Below, in pieces: positions 10,458 through 22,254 of a stretch of DNA of 49,074 bases. The position numbers and the translations under genes are program-made. The DNA is taken from NCBI GenBank assembly GCA_004335835.1, contig RWJK01001445.1, positions 1 through 49,074 of the forward strand, written 5' to 3'. Position 1 is the first letter of the stretch; every line of letters begins with the position of its first letter. Source of the stretch: Scenedesmus sp. ARA3. Taxonomy: Eukaryota; Chlorophyta; Chlorophyceae; Sphaeropleales; Scenedesmaceae. The notes beneath the pieces were generated by a model. It was not told the DNA's origin. It saw only the letters and a program-made list of their open reading frames with translations, and searched no databases.

Positions 10458-11549
10458 TAGGAAGGTCAGCTGCTTGCCAACACAGGCTGTTCTAGGCAGG
10501 TCACTGACTGTTATTAATGGCTGCCATGTTTTTTCGGCTGAGTTGGTGCAAAGCAACCAACAAAAGGTCTGCGCGCACAGTGCCTCACGTCATCCAAAGC
10601 AACCAAGGTCTGCGCGCACAGTGCCTCACGTCATCCAAAGCAACCAAGGTCTGCGCGCGCACAGTGCCTCACGTCATCCGCAGTGGCCTGTGTTGGGTGC
10701 AGCGCTTCAGTCACAGCACTATTCACTTTGCACAATGTTGCAATATTCAGCATCTACTGCTGAAGTATAGTATCTCAACCAAATCCCCACAGCCATTAAG
10801 GCATCTGAATGCTCACCGGATGTCGATGGCACTGATGGGTGACGCATCCGCCGCTGCTGCTGCTGCCGGCGCCGCCGCTGCTGCTGGTGCCGGTGCTGCT
10901 GCTGCGTCTGTCTCAACCACTGCACAGCAGACACAGCAGGCGAACACATGCACAAGAAACAGAATGTTACTTCAAGCATGCACAGCAGAGGAGCGCATGC
11001 TCTGTGCTAGTTAGTAGGCACGAAATGCACCTATGTGTCACTGAACCATAAATAATAAACCAGTTTAACGTTAAAGCAATGGCTTAAAGATCAATACACT
11101 TGGTCCTCATGTCTGTGGCATGCAGCCAGCCAGCCTGGCAGTTTGCACACCATCCTGACCACTGCCTGCTGCAGCTGCATAGTTCTCCAGCTGCTGATAC
11201 ACCACACCTACTGTAACCAACGACACTGTTCGCTGCTAACCTAAGCCAATGCATCGGTCTATCACGCTTCCTGCAATCTCTGCCCCACCACCACCACCAC
11301 CAGCAGCAGATGTCCAGGCACCCACTGGCATACTTTCCGGTGCCCCGCACTGCTCGCACGCCAATTATGCCCACCTTGCGTTCCTGCGGTGCACTGCGCA
11401 GCCAGCAGCTCGCATCGTCGCCGCTCCTGGTAATTCAGCGCAGATGAAGCAAGCCTGTAGCCATTGACACGGCCACTCGCGAAGCCCCTCACGCTGGAGC
11501 ACCTAGCACTCGAGCCTGTGCGAACGGAGCGAGATGTGAACGCAGACAT
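8350..11549 (-). CDS. EMAP-II / Trbp111-type tRNA-binding domain protein, 5 exons, 251 aa
   Basis: Exons on the minus strand: 11549-11375, 10919-10817, 10264-10204, 9697-9449 and 8517-8350 (stop). Phases join exactly, giving 251 residues. Residues 1 to about 60 ([20 protein letters not shown]...) look like an organelle transit peptide; a short Ala-rich linker follows. The C-terminal 165 residues match the tRNA-binding OB-fold domain of AIMP1/p43, plant MetRS-type C-terminal domains and yeast Arc1p: [69 protein letters not shown] and [11 protein letters not shown]. It should bind tRNA non-specifically and help a synthetase. Plastid or mitochondrial location is inferred from the N-terminus only. 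It lies in series with the flanking minus-strand genes but is not co-transcribed on present evidence. Confidence 0.85.
8640..8900 (-). repeat. Two upstream partial copies of EMAP-II exon 5
   Basis: Acceptor plus SAPAEA...[18 protein letters not shown] sequence starts at 8896 and 8718, before the true last exon at 8517; periods 178 and 201 bp. The 8896 copy is degenerate ([14 protein letters not shown] then stop); the 8718 copy is nearly intact through DLKTG. Confidence 0.85.
9010..9360 (-). repeat. Two downstream partial copies of EMAP-II exon 4 (3' part)
   Basis: The exon 4 3' portion ([17 protein letters not shown]... to the donor at 9448) is repeated with ends near 9232 and 9018, periods 217 and 214 bp. 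The nearer copy lost one base after the codons for VEPLDP; the farther has a larger deletion after DAHDAVE. Neither can replace the true exon without a frameshift. Confidence 0.85.
9784..10017 (-). repeat. Two upstream partial copies of EMAP-II exon 4 (5' part)
   Basis: Copies starting near 10017 and 9876 repeat the acceptor and first ~80 nt of the true exon 4 (start 9697). Copy 9876-9784 is open and encodes [20 protein letters not shown], then CGCAAG|GTGGTG, which looks like a donor. Copy 10017-9948 has small deletions that break the frame. Periods are 141 and 179 bp. Confidence 0.85.
10291..10456 (-). repeat. CAG/CTG tract with 50-N gap in EMAP-II intron 2
   Basis: Uninterrupted CAG (plus strand) at 10291-10347 and 10398-10456 flank exactly 50 N. 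In the sense of the gene this is (CTG)n, ending 26 nt before the exon 3 start at 10264. The true length is unknown, since the gap size is probably a placeholder. Confidence 0.95.
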
Positions 11550-12411
11550 GTTTGCAGAAGCAAGGTAGCAGCAGAGACGAATGAAGAATTGCAAGCTTGT
11601 GGGGGTCTACGAGCAGCCGTGCGATTTTACAGCTTGCAAGGAGCAGAACTTGACAAAAACCATGAAATTCAAACAAATCAACGTATGCGAGTGATGCATG
11701 AATGGATGCGTTGACCGAGGCACAGCAGCGAGGCTGGATCTCCAGACCTGGCACAGACACACTCTCGTAACAGCACAGCATCACTTGCGCCTGCAGCAGC
11801 CCTGCTCTCTGCATAAAAAGCATTAGAACTGTTCCAACTGCAAAACCAACGGCAGTAGCTGTGAATGCGCTTGAAATGTCAAGCACACAGCCTGCAGGCA
11901 CACAGGTCACATGCTCAAGCACCAGTAGCACAGCACTCCCTGCAGGAGCCCTGGGTCAACCGCATGACCTCAACAAACTACCCAGCTTGTGCCGCCTTAT
12001 GCAGCACATATGACCTTTCTGACAGGATCTCATGCAAAGTGATGCTTCAAAACACGCATTCAGCACCCTCATCACCGCCTCATCCTCACCCATATTGCAG
12101 GGCATTGCAGAGGCCATTGGTTGGGACATGAGGGCAGCAGCAGCAGCAGGACAGCTCAGCACCCCAATCTGGAGGGCACACTCAGCTGCATACTGCACTG
12201 CACCAGAAACACCTGCTAGGTACATGCTCTGGCAACTGCATGTAAACAACCGCTCCAATGCGCAACACAACCACAACTGCAAAACAACAACCCCAGCAAC
12301 CAGCATGATACACAGCCACCCATACTCCAGGGTGGAGCAGCAGCCACAAGCACCCGAACCGCCACAGCTAAGGCAGGGTTCAGCACTTGCCCCTAAACCG
12401 CAGCCGGCTGG
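11550..12411 (-). other. Spacer between EMAP-II-like and ARID genes; possible small membrane-protein exons
   Basis: Minus-strand open segments with hydrophobic stretches lie here: one near 11920-11830 has an acceptor (gtgcctgcag) and encodes SSAFTATAVGFAVGTVLMLF, a plausible transmembrane segment. Another near 12306-12030 has MLVAGVVVLQLWLCCALE and MSQPMASAMPCNMGEDEAV. I could not join them into a convincing gene and recognise no family. The interval also holds the EMAP-II gene promoter and the ARID gene 3' untranslated region. Confidence 0.25.
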
Positions 12412-15400
12412 CTAGCTCATCTCAGCCAGCGGCCGCAGCTTCTTGCCTGACTGGGGCGGCAGCGGCGACCCAGCACGCACCCGTGCCTTGCTGCTGCCGC
12501 CACCCTGCTGCTGCTGCTGCTGCTGCACTGGTGCCAGCAGCCCTGCTGCCCGCTTGCCTAACAACTGCCCAATTGTCATACTCACAACACCCGTAGCTGC
12601 TCCCCCACCCTTCCTCGCAACATCTGCGAGCACAGCTGTCTCAGCAGCAAACGCGGCAGCGCCAGCCGGCAGCAGCAGCGCCACGCGCGCAGCGGCCGCG
12701 CCGCGCTGCTGCTGCTGCAGCTCCGCTAGCTCCGGTGTATACCACTTCATACTGGCTGCTGCTCCCTCTGCTGGGGCCCTCGCTACTGCTTTCAGATACT
12801 GAAGGTACCCCCGCAGCTGCTGCCGCTCCTCCTTGTTGCTGCTGCTGCTGCTGCCGGAGCCCAGCTGCTGCCGCTTTGCACTGGCTTCCTGCGCTGCTGT
12901 TGCCACTGCTGCTAGCCGCCGGGCCTCTGGCCGGTTACCCGCACCTGCCTGTTGTGCCAGCACAGCAGCCACGCCTGCTACTGAACCTACCAGCATTGAC
13001 TGCAGATCTTGTGCTGCTGGCACGGCTGCTGCTGCCGGAGCTGCTGCCGTGGGTGCTGCTGCTGCTGCTGTTGGCGCTGCTGCTGGTGCCTCGCTTTTGA
13101 CCTTGCCGGACCCTGCTGCTGCTTCAGTCTTCGGCTCGACCTTGCCTGATCCTGCTGCTGCTGCTGCTGCGCCTTCACTGCTAGGCTTGCTGGTGTCTGC
13201 TGATGCTGCTGAAAGCTTGTCGCGTGTCCTGCCAGACGCCATTGCCATAGCAGCTGCCTGGCTGCGGCCACCTGCAGCCCTGCTGCTGCCCTTGCTGCCA
13301 CTGCGCGCTGCTGCTGCTGCTGCTGCTGCTGGGGTTGCACCGACCCTGCCATTGCCCCGAGTGGATGCTGCTGCTGCAGTGCCTGTTGCTGCCTCTGCTT
13401 CCTCAGAAAACGGCTGGCAGCTGGTGCTGCTGCTGCTCTGGCCCGACGCAGCAGCACCAGCCGGCATGCCAGAGCCTCCAGCTGCTGCTGCTGCTGCCGG
13501 CTTCCTGTTGCTGCTGCTGCTGGGGGCTTTCCGCTGCTGCTGCAGAGCTCCAGCAGCATCAGTGGAGGCAGCAGGTGCTGCTGCTGCTGCTGCTGCAGCT
13601 TGGCTGCTAGGTGGCAGAGCAGCAGAGGGGGTGGCAGATCTGCTTTTTACAGCCCTGCTGCGGCTTACAGCAGCACCCTGCTGCCGCTGCTGCTGGCTGG
13701 CAGCAGCAGCAGCAGCAGCAGCGGCAGCTGCAGCCGCCAACGTGGTTGTTGTCTGCCCTTCTACTGCTGCTGCAGCAGTGGCGGCAGCAGCGCCGGCGGC
13801 GGCAGCTGCTACTGCTGGCACCTGCTGGCACCTGCTGCTGGGTGGCTGTGCAGCCTTGTCTGCTGCTGCTGCTGCCCCTGGCAGCAGCGCAGTCGGCGGG
13901 ACTGCAGAGGGCGCAGCATCATGCGCTGGTGACTGCCTGCTGGATCCTGGTCGGCTGTTGGATGCAGCAGCAACAGGCACTGCAGCCTGCAAGGCCCTGC
14001 CGGCTGCTGCAGCATTGTTCACTGCTATTGTAGCCGCAACAGCCGCGCCCAGCTGCTGCCGCTGCCGCTGCTGCTGCAGGAACAGGATCGCGCCGCTGCT
14101 GCCGGCCCCGCTGGGAAACACCAGCACACCGGCCGGCGCTGCCACTGCACGCCCTACTGCTGCTGCTGCCGGCACTGCTGCTGCTGCTGGCATTGGCGCA
14201 GGCGCACTCGCTGCTGCTGCTGCCAGATCAGGCGGCAGCTGCGCTGATGAGGGCATGGGGCCCATCGTTTTTGTGTTCCAGATCTTCGCCAGCTGCATGC
14301 ACAGCGCTTGCCTGCACAACAACAAGAGTTCAACACGCACAGCAAACAACAGGGCAGGCACCAGATGTGAGCGCAGGTAGGTGTTGGTGTGCCAGCTCCT
14401 TGCGAGCTGCATGCACAGCGCTCACCTGCACAGCAGCAACACGCACAGCAAGCAACACGCAAAACATATATGATGTCAGCCCAGGTGTCGATCTACGTGC
14501 CGCAAGCGAGGCACAGCACATCCACCAACGGCCACGCCCAATGCATACTCCACTGCGCTGCTAGCCACTCTGCTGATCCGGGTCTCCCACAAGGAACACG
14601 GCATATACAAGCGACTGCAACCAGTGACATGTTATGTAACATAACAACAGTTACTTTGGAACCCACCTGAAGGCTGCCAGCTGCGGCCCGTTCCTGCAGA
14701 TCTTCTCATAGTCCTCCGGCACCTGCAGCAGCAGCACGATTGACAAATAAGAACATCAAAGGTTGATGGCTGTAAGGGTGTTGGGGTTTCAAACAAGCTG
14801 CTGCCAGCTGTGCTGTTCCTGCAGATCTTCCCAGAGTCCTCCGGCACCTGCAGCATCGGGTGTTATGTGTGCACACATGTGTTGGCAAGGGCTCATGGGT
14901 TATTTTTATGTTTGGGGTTTAGGGTGTGGGGTATAGCCCATATCCCTCCTCATTCCCCAAAACCAGAAGGATGACTAGTTCATCTTCTGCAGATTTCCTC
15001 ATAGTCCTGCAGCTTCCACCACGCACCTGGCTGGCGTTGTTCTTCCAGCAGTGGTAGTAGTACGCGTTCAGCGCGTGCACAGGTACACAAACAAACAGGT
15101 TTTCAGCACACCAGCGTGCAGCGTGCTGTTGTTGGAGACATGTATGAGCCGCACCTGGCTGGCGTTGTTCTTCCAGCAGTTGTAGTAGTAGCCATTCAGC
15201 GCGTGCACGCTGCGCCGCCGCAGGTAGGTGCGGTGCATGTGCCTGAAGTTGCGGTAGCGCTCCAGCATGCCCAGCGCAAACAAGATCTCCTCCTGGGGCG
15301 TCCACTTGGCGCGCAGCTTGGCGCCTAGTAAGCCAAGCCCCAGCTTCTGCGGTTCAGACAGTGATGAGGCACGCACAAGGTTCAGTAATGCAGCAGTTGA

Positions 15401-16225
15401 AGGCTTGCACGACCAAGGTTCGGGGGTTTGGAGGGGTTTGGGGCATGTGCCTGAGATTGCGATGGCGCTCGCGCATCCCAGGGTTTGCAGATGTGCGATT
15501 CAGTGGTTTCTGGGTGCAGGGATTATGGCCAAGGCAGCACCAGAAAAAGCCAGCAGCACGACAACCATGCACAGATTCACACAATAAAACGTGTGTTGTT
15601 GAACCTGGCTGCAGCTGTGGTACACGCCAGTGCTTGCATATACTATTCAAGCCCCGAAAAACATGTCAACTGCTGCTGGAGGGCATTGGTGGTGATGCGC
15701 AGCCGTGGCTTGCAAGCCACAGATCATCATCCCCACCAAGCCCCTCCAGCACTCCTGCCCGCTCGCTGAGCGCAGCAACAACATTGTGTTAACACACTAC
15801 TGCAGTACAATGCTCCAAACAGCACGCGCCTGCCGTCACCAATTCTAACAGCAGAAAACAAGCGTAACCATTTCGAACACCACTGGAAACCCAAAATCGC
15901 TCAATGAGGCCTCTTAACTTCTGCTCACCTGCACCAGTTGAGGGCCTAGTTGTGCAACGATTTTCCCTACCGACTGCGCAAGTAACGCTCTCCTCCTGTC
16001 ACCGCTGCCAGCCATACAGAACAACCACAACACGACCTGAAACACCACAGACACCCCCAAAAATCACATTGGACATTTGCTTTTTTGCGCACCTGCACTA
16101 GCTGCGGGCCCAGCTGCGCATCCATCTTCCCAACCCACTGCGCGATCAGCGCCCTCCTCCCGTCACCAGTGCCTGCCGCGCGGTACGCCGCCAGGAACTG
16201 CCCAGGCGGCAGCGCCAGCCCCGGG

Positions 16226-16260
<35 letters not shown>

Positions 16261-17056
16261 AGATGGTGGGCTGTACACCGGTGCAGAGAGGAACTTGAGC
16301 TCACTGGCTGTGGGGCCAGTGGCGGGTAGCTGGCGCAGTGCTGGGATGGCTGCCTGGTGCTGCGAGCCTTGCTGAATGGCCCATGGGTCCGCATCGTCTT
16401 CAGAGTCCGACTCAGAAGATTCGCTGCAGGCAATACAGGTACAGGATCGGGCAGTACAAGTCAGCATGATCAGACAGCACAGGGATGGCTGGGTAAAGCT
16501 GGCGCTGCGGGCTCTCTTGTACTGCCCAAATGGTAAGCTCAATTTCAGTGTCATCCGCAAGGAAGTCGTTTCATATCAAAAGAGACACAGGGTCGCAGAA
16601 AGGCAGTGCATGCGAGCAAAAGCAGCATCTCAGCAGCACCCACTCGCTGCCACTGCCACCTCCGTTAGAACACCGTTGGCTGGATGTGCCTCTCACAGCA
16701 GCAATGCAATAACACACACGATAGCCCATGCACTGCTTTGACTTTGCCGTCAGCTGCCAACTCACCTGGCTGCTGCTGCCACCTGGAACACCGTTGGCTG
16801 GCTGTGCACGCGCCCGCTGCGCCGTGCACAATTGCCGATGCATGCAGGACAGGCCCGCACACAACACATGTATTAACATTCATGACACTCACCTCGCTGC
16901 TGCTGCCACCTGGAACACTGTTGGCTGGCTGCGCACGCGCCCGCTGCGCCGCGCCGGCTTCACACCAAACGTGGAATAGAGCTCCTCCGGCAGCGGCTCA
17001 CAGCGCGCAGCCTGCATGCGCTGCGTGAAGTCACTGCAGCAGCAGCAATGGAAGGG

Positions 17057-17089
<33 letters not shown>

Positions 17090-17642
17090 CAAGACACCAT
17101 GTTGAAACGTGAGCAGAAAGTAGCAGAAGACATTAAAGGCGGTGTACAGCTGTCTTGGCAGCGGCTTGCGGGCTGCTGACTACTAATCAATCACCTGTAT
17201 CTGTGCGCCAGCGCCTTGTGACGTGCTGTTGTGTTGCCTTGCTGCTCCGCAGGCCCCGCCACACCACAGTCAAGCCACAGCTAACCCTGCCAATTACACA
17301 AGCGCCTTGGCAACGCCAACACATCCAATGTCTCTGCTGACTTTCTGCCGACATACCTGTATCTGTGTGCCAGCGCTTTGTGTCGTGCTGTTGTGGTGGC
17401 TTGCTGCTCCGCAGGCCCCCGCCACACTGCAGTCATTGCCACAGCCCAACCCTACCATTCACACAAGCGCCTTGGCAACGCCAAACACATCCAATGTCTG
17501 TGCTGAGATTCTGCCGACATACCTATATCGATGTGCCAGCGCCTTGTGGCGTGCTGTTGTGTTGCCTTGCTGCTCCGCAGGCCCCGCCAGGTCAGTGGCC
17601 GCCTCTCGCAGCCAGCGCACCACGCTGGCCAGCGCGTTGCCT

Positions 17643-17679
<37 letters not shown>

Positions 17680-20000
17680 GTCAGCGATGGCGCTGTGCAA
17701 GACACCTTTGCTGCGCCATGGGATGCCACAGCAGTGTTGTGCGGCACCTCAGAAAACAAGCGAAGATGGGTGCGATTGCAACCTGGCACACATATGTGCA
17801 TTGCATGTCTGGATGAACTGCAAGATCTTGATAACACCATCCGTGCAGATAACATGTGTGATGCCAATGTATGTTCACACCACTGACCTGGCACAGGGTC
17901 GTCTACTGCTGACAGCGCCTGCCCCTTCAGCTTGCTGCCACCAGTCGGCGGCCTGCTCCGGGACCTCACGCCACCGCCCGCTGCTGCTGCTGCTGCCGCC
18001 GCCTTGGCCGCACCACCACCAGACGATGTCGCCGCAGCACCTCTGCTGCCGCTGTCTTTGCCGCCGGCTGCTGATGCTGCTGCACCAGGGTGTATGCCTG
18101 CCTTGCCAGCAGTGCCCCAGCCCTGGTTTGCTGCTGCTATCGCTGCTGCCTGCTGCAGCATGTACTGCTGGCCCCCTGCAGCTGCGTTCGGCGCATACTT
18201 AAAATGCGAAAACGAAGCAGCCATACCACGCTGCTGCTGCTGCCCCTGCTGCTGCACACCACCTCCACCAAAGGTAGCTGCTGCAGCAGCAGCCTGCGCC
18301 TGCAGCGCTGCAAGCAACAGGTGCTGCGCATTCTGCTGCTGCTGCCCCTCGGGGGCTGCTACGTGCGGCTGCCGCGGCCCTGCCGCTGCTGCTGCTGCAG
18401 CCGGCGGCGGCGGCTGCGCAGATCGCTTGGCCTTGCGCCGCTGGCCTGCTGCCTCCGGATCTAAGATCATGTAGCTCGGGATCACAGGGCGCCCCCTGGT
18501 GCCATTGCCCGTATTGCTGCTGCCCAAGAATGCACCAGCAGCAGGCGGAGAGGGCCGCTGCGGAGCCACTGCAGCATGCTGCTGCACTGCCGGCGCCGGC
18601 GCTGCGTGCTGCTCTTCCTCCTCTGCCTCTACGTACTGCTGCTGCTGCTGCTGCTGCCGCTGCTGCTTGCGGTGCTGCTGTTGGTCGCCGGCCGTGCTGC
18701 GGTTGTACTGCTGCACCAGGGCATCCATGAACTCTGCACGCAGGCAGTGCAGCAGCAAACAAAAGGTATGAAGCAGCGCACGCAGCAGCCACCGTGACTG
18801 CAGGCCCAGGCCATGTACCACCCTCAACCTTGACAGCAAGACAGGTGAAACCCAAACACTCACCCGCAAAGCCCAGCAAGACACAGTAAAGTGCTGGCTG
18901 TACAGCTGCCGCATCTGCTCCCCACTCAGCACGCTGCACAATAAACCCAAGAATCAAGAAAGCCACAACCCCACTGCACCACTGCTCGCCTCACCAGCAA
19001 CACCCAGCAGGTGCTGGCTGTACAGCTGCGGACTGCCGCATCTGCTTGCCACTCAGCGCCCCTTCACACAGGCTGCCGCTCAGCGCCGTACACCCAAAAC
19101 CCCGCTCACCTCCAACCCTAATAGGTGCTTGCTGTACAGCTGCCGCATCTGCTCACCACTCAGCGCCCCTCCACGCACGCTGCCGCTCAGCGCCGTATGC
19201 CCAATACCCCAAAACCAAAATAACATCAAAACCCCACCAACCCACTGCACGTCTCACCCGCAAACCCCAGCAGGTGCTGGCTGTACAGCTGCCGCATCTG
19301 CTCGCCACTCAGCGCCCCTCCACACAAGCTGCTGCTCAGGCTTGCCCACTGCTCGCGCGGCGTGGCTGCATCAAAGCTGCCCTGCTGCACTGACAGCTCA
19401 TACAGCTGGTGCAGGTCCACCTTGGCGCTTGGTGCAGCGCCGATGCTGGCGAGCCAAGCTTCGCGCGTGTTATTGGGCACGCGCTTGCCTGCAGGACAGA
19501 TTAGTTTGAGAGTGCAGGTGCAATCAGGGGCAGTTACGGCTCAGACAAATAGTACAGCTCCGGTGCAGGCGCACCATTACTTACTTACGCGTTTCACAGG
19601 GCACAACTCGCCCTGGCAGTCTCAATCAAGGCGCAGGCACGCACCCAGCAACATGTGCCTGCAGGTGCTCAGTGTGGCGCCGCTGCCGCACTACACTGCT
19701 GGTGCTAGTGCTTGTCTTGCTGAGCTGGTGCTGCTGCCGCTGCCTCTGCTGCTGCAGCTCCGCCGCCGCTGCTGCTGCTGCTGTGCACGTGCCTGTCTCC
19801 TGGCAGTAGAGCGAGTGGTGATACGAGAGTCGCTCATATGTGGCACTGCTGCTGCGCTGCATCACTGACCCCATCATGCTTCTTTTGCTTCTTTTGCTGA
19901 TGTACATCTCTCACTGCTGGTGCGCACCTGTCTCCTGGCAGTACAGCGAGTAGTAGTACTGAAAGTCGTCATACGCGAGCGTGTACAGTGCGCTTGGCAT
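12412..20000 (-). CDS. ARID-domain chromatin protein with ELM2/SANT-like region, 9 exons, 1295 aa
   Basis: Exons: 20000-19928, 19488-19258, 18733-17888, 17640-17523, 17033-16893, 16423-16093, 15346-15155, 14722-14667 and 14311-12412 (stop). All are GT-AG with matching phases. Residues about 45-105 form an ARID DNA-binding domain (VDLHQLYELSVQQGSFDA, REQWASLSSSL, SGEQMRQLYSQHLLGFA). Next come Gln/Ala-rich sequence, an acidic SESSESDSEDD patch, an ELM2-like LKFLSAPVYSP...ALIAQWVGKM segment, then a SANT/Myb-like segment (KWTPQEEILFALGM, RYRNFRHMHRTYL, VHALNGYYYNCWKN). The order ARID-ELM2-SANT is known from plant ARID1-type nuclear proteins linked to histone deacetylase complexes; the function here is inferred. 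The last ~630 residues are Ala/Ser/Gln-rich and probably disordered. Small exon 1 (MPSALYTLAYDDFQYYYSLY) is less certain. Confidence 0.6.
14390..15640 (-). repeat. Partial copies of SANT-region exons 7, 8 and 9
   Basis: Copies seen: YYYHCWKNNASQ plus donor at 15080-15027 (3' part of exon 7); RERHRNLRHMPQT-type sequence near 15470 (eroded exon 7 piece); PEDSGKICRN at 14847-14804 and DYEEICRR near 15005-14984 (5' parts of exon 8, each after a ctgcag acceptor); and ALCMQLARSW near 14430-14390 (5' part of exon 9). All lie in introns of the model. Confidence 0.7.
16640..16800 (-). repeat. Two downstream copies of ARID-gene exon 5 3' end
   Basis: Copies of the RVRSQPTVFQVAAAA exon end occur near 16791 and 16673, after the true one near 16917: spacing about 120-125 bp. 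The 16791 copy still has a GT after the exon-like end; the 16673 copy is eroded. Confidence 0.8.
17180..17470 (-). repeat. Two downstream copies of ARID-gene exon 4 3' end (~165 bp period)
   Basis: The plus-strand phrase tgtgccagcgcc and its variants start at 17532 (true exon), 17366 and 17202. On the minus strand each copy ends TATAG|GTATGT or TACAG|GTATGT style, so each keeps a donor. The unit includes the exon tail (AEQQGNTTARHKALAHR) and about 80 bp of intron. Confidence 0.85.
18885..19175 (-). repeat. Three downstream copies of the ARID exon 3' end
   Basis: Sequence encoding SGEQMRQLYSQH recurs with gctgtacagctg at 19280 (true exon), 19131, 19017 and 18897: spacings 149, 114 and 120 bp. 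All extra copies lie in intron 2. The intron also contains CCCCAAAACCC-type spacer that was duplicated with the exon piece. Confidence 0.88.
19793..19862 (-). repeat. Partial copy of ARID-gene exon 1
   Basis: Between exon 1 (20000-19928) and exon 2 (19488) a second copy encodes SYHHSLYCQETG followed by a GT, matching the QYYYSLYCQETG end of exon 1. It is diverged at its 5' side. It lies beside a CTG/CAG-rich stretch. Confidence 0.7.
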
Positions 20001-22250
20001 GGCGCTGCTGTTCCGTTAGGTGCTGCTTATCTGCAGCAAACAAGAGACAAGCAGACAGCAGGCGGCGGCAAGCAGGCAGCAGATGCCAGACACGTGAATG
20101 GCGGCGGATACACAAGAGCATGGGTGGCTTGCAGGAATGGTGCGTGCATGTGTGAAAGGAGCCCTGCAAATGATGAGCAATGCAGACGCTGCGTGCAACT
20201 GGACGCTCCAGTTTGAGATGGAGACGCGAAAGTAGCTTGCAGGAATGTGCTGAGTGGGCTGTATGCTGTACAGTGCAGTCAACTGCATCGCCTTGCGCTG
20301 TGGCAGTTGAAGCTAGCAACTGCAGACTGGACTGTGGTGCAGCACATGCAGGGGGTTGTCGATTGCAGGTTATATTCACATAAAACATGCATGAAGCAAT
20401 TTAGTAAACGGCTGTCAACAGCGTACAGTAGGTCCTCAAGGTGTGTGCTGCAGCTTGCACAGTGGAGCACCCCTGCCACGGTGGTTGGCACTGATGTTGG
20501 GTGGGTGACAGGGTGGCAGCACACCCAGAGCACGCCCATTAGGCGTTCATATATTTTAATATGGTGACTGCTTTTTCACGTCAACTTACGGGCTGCTTCT
20601 GCGAGCGAAGTTTTGAATGCAGCTGCCTTTGAGTTGAGCCCTCCCAAAGTCCTGGGCACAAACCTACCTGGACACGCCTCAGCAGGTGCAGCGTCGCCTG
20701 TATACGATTTATGATCACTATTCTCTCAAAAAACTGGTTCGCGTCCCTCCAGCGATGCACGGCTCAAGGGCAACGAATGTTGAGCGAAGCTAGGGGTGCA
20801 CTAGGCAGCACCCATGCAGCTTGCGAACCATGCGAATAAAACATTCGATGTGGCAGCCTGGTGGCAACTAGCCAGGGTGACGGGTGAGCTTGTGAGAGCT
20901 AGGTGAGGTGAGGTGTCGTTCGTCCTGCCCGCATGTCGAAATGTTTAGTTCCTATACCACCGAAAGCATTACATGGGTTCGCAGCACTGGGGTGTGCGCA
21001 TGGGGCTTCGCAGCAGACGCGAGCTGGCTCAAAAACACGCGAGTGAACCACAGCCGATCGAACAAACCCTAGCACTAGAAATGCCCAAAAGCTTGTATGA
21101 TACAAATACAGCAATCTTCAACGTACTAAAGTTTCTCTGCGTGCCTTCGGCTTCATCTGGGCGCGGCACCGTCAACCCTGCTGATGGCGTGAAGGAGCGC
21201 TGTGCGGCATAGCCACCAATCATGATGACACGCCAACAATCACTGCCATCCTGTTGTCAGGTATCCCATTCCTGGCTCACCTACTGCTTGGCAGCCTGCT
21301 AGCGGCAGGCCTGAGGTGCACTGCTCACTTGCTCACTTGCTGCGGCTCTCCAGAGTCTGCAGTTCAGTCGGCCTGCACCGAACGGCGTGTGCATGCCAAG
21401 CGTTGGGGCAGCATGTGATACTGCAGTTGCGCCCATGTTGTTGGCATGAGCATCAGTTATTCTGCCTGACAACTGCTAGAAACTCCGGAAGTTGATAGGC
21501 ACAATTGATGAGAGCAGCTTGCAGCACAAGGCCGACTGCGGCGCGCGTGCCGTACCCTAGGCTAGGTTCAGCCGACTGTACAGTCAGAGGGATTTTACCT
21601 TCCAAACTGTGAATCCAAACTGTTTCCGGGAATGACGAGTAAATTCGCCGGTTTGGGGAGCCCTTGACAGTCTGCTTAACCCAAGTCCCCTAGAACGCAG
21701 CAGGCCAGGCGGCCCAGAGCAGCGCTCAGCGCCTGATAAAGCACCTGCAGGCCTGGCGGATGAAATGTGGAGAGAGTTGCAGGGAGCACACCTTGCAAAA
21801 GCCTCATGCAAAATAATGCTCACTCGCAGGTTTAAATAGTCCATCGTTTTTTATGGCGCCGCCACCATGGAAGCAAGTCTTGCAGCGCCATCACTGCAGT
21901 TCAGGCCTGGCTGGGAAGCTGGGCAGGCTGCCAAGCGCCGCTTGATGAGGCGGCCTCATCGACAATGACAATGGTGAAAAAACCATGACACCATGCCACC
22001 TGTCGAGCGACGGCGATCTTGCTTGATTGTATCAGATCTGTATCAGATGCATTGGCTAAATCCACCGGCGGCTGGTCAAGCCCACCAGTGCGACTGACAG
22101 CTGCGGGCTCAAAGTGCTGATGCCGGGCCGCGCAGCTGCCAGCACGGCTTGCACAATGCTACAAAGCACGCTGCATCAAGCTATTGCAAAGTGCCTAACA
22201 AAATATTAAACTGCTTGAAAAGCTAAAGCCAGCTTGCTTCAAGCTGCAGC
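20001..22250. other. 2.2-kb spacer without CTG tracts; no clear gene
   Basis: Between the ARID gene start and the extra guanine deaminase exon copies. It lacks the triplet tracts and exon copies seen elsewhere and has only short open frames. The phrase gcttgcaggaatg occurs twice (about 20127 and 20233). A 33-codon frame at 21867-21968 has a near-perfect vertebrate-style Kozak context (GCCGCCACCATGG), but nothing else supports it. It probably contains the ARID promoter. Confidence 0.5.
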
Positions 22251-22254
22251 CTAC

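Noticed and set aside
12833..14380. Long plus-strand Ala/Leu-rich open frame opposite the ARID-gene last exon
   Set aside because: It is the shadow of CAG-type coding repeats: antisense of Gln/Ala/Ser tracts stays open as Leu/Ala/Cys. The minus frame joins seamlessly to upstream exons; the plus frame has no homology or splice context.
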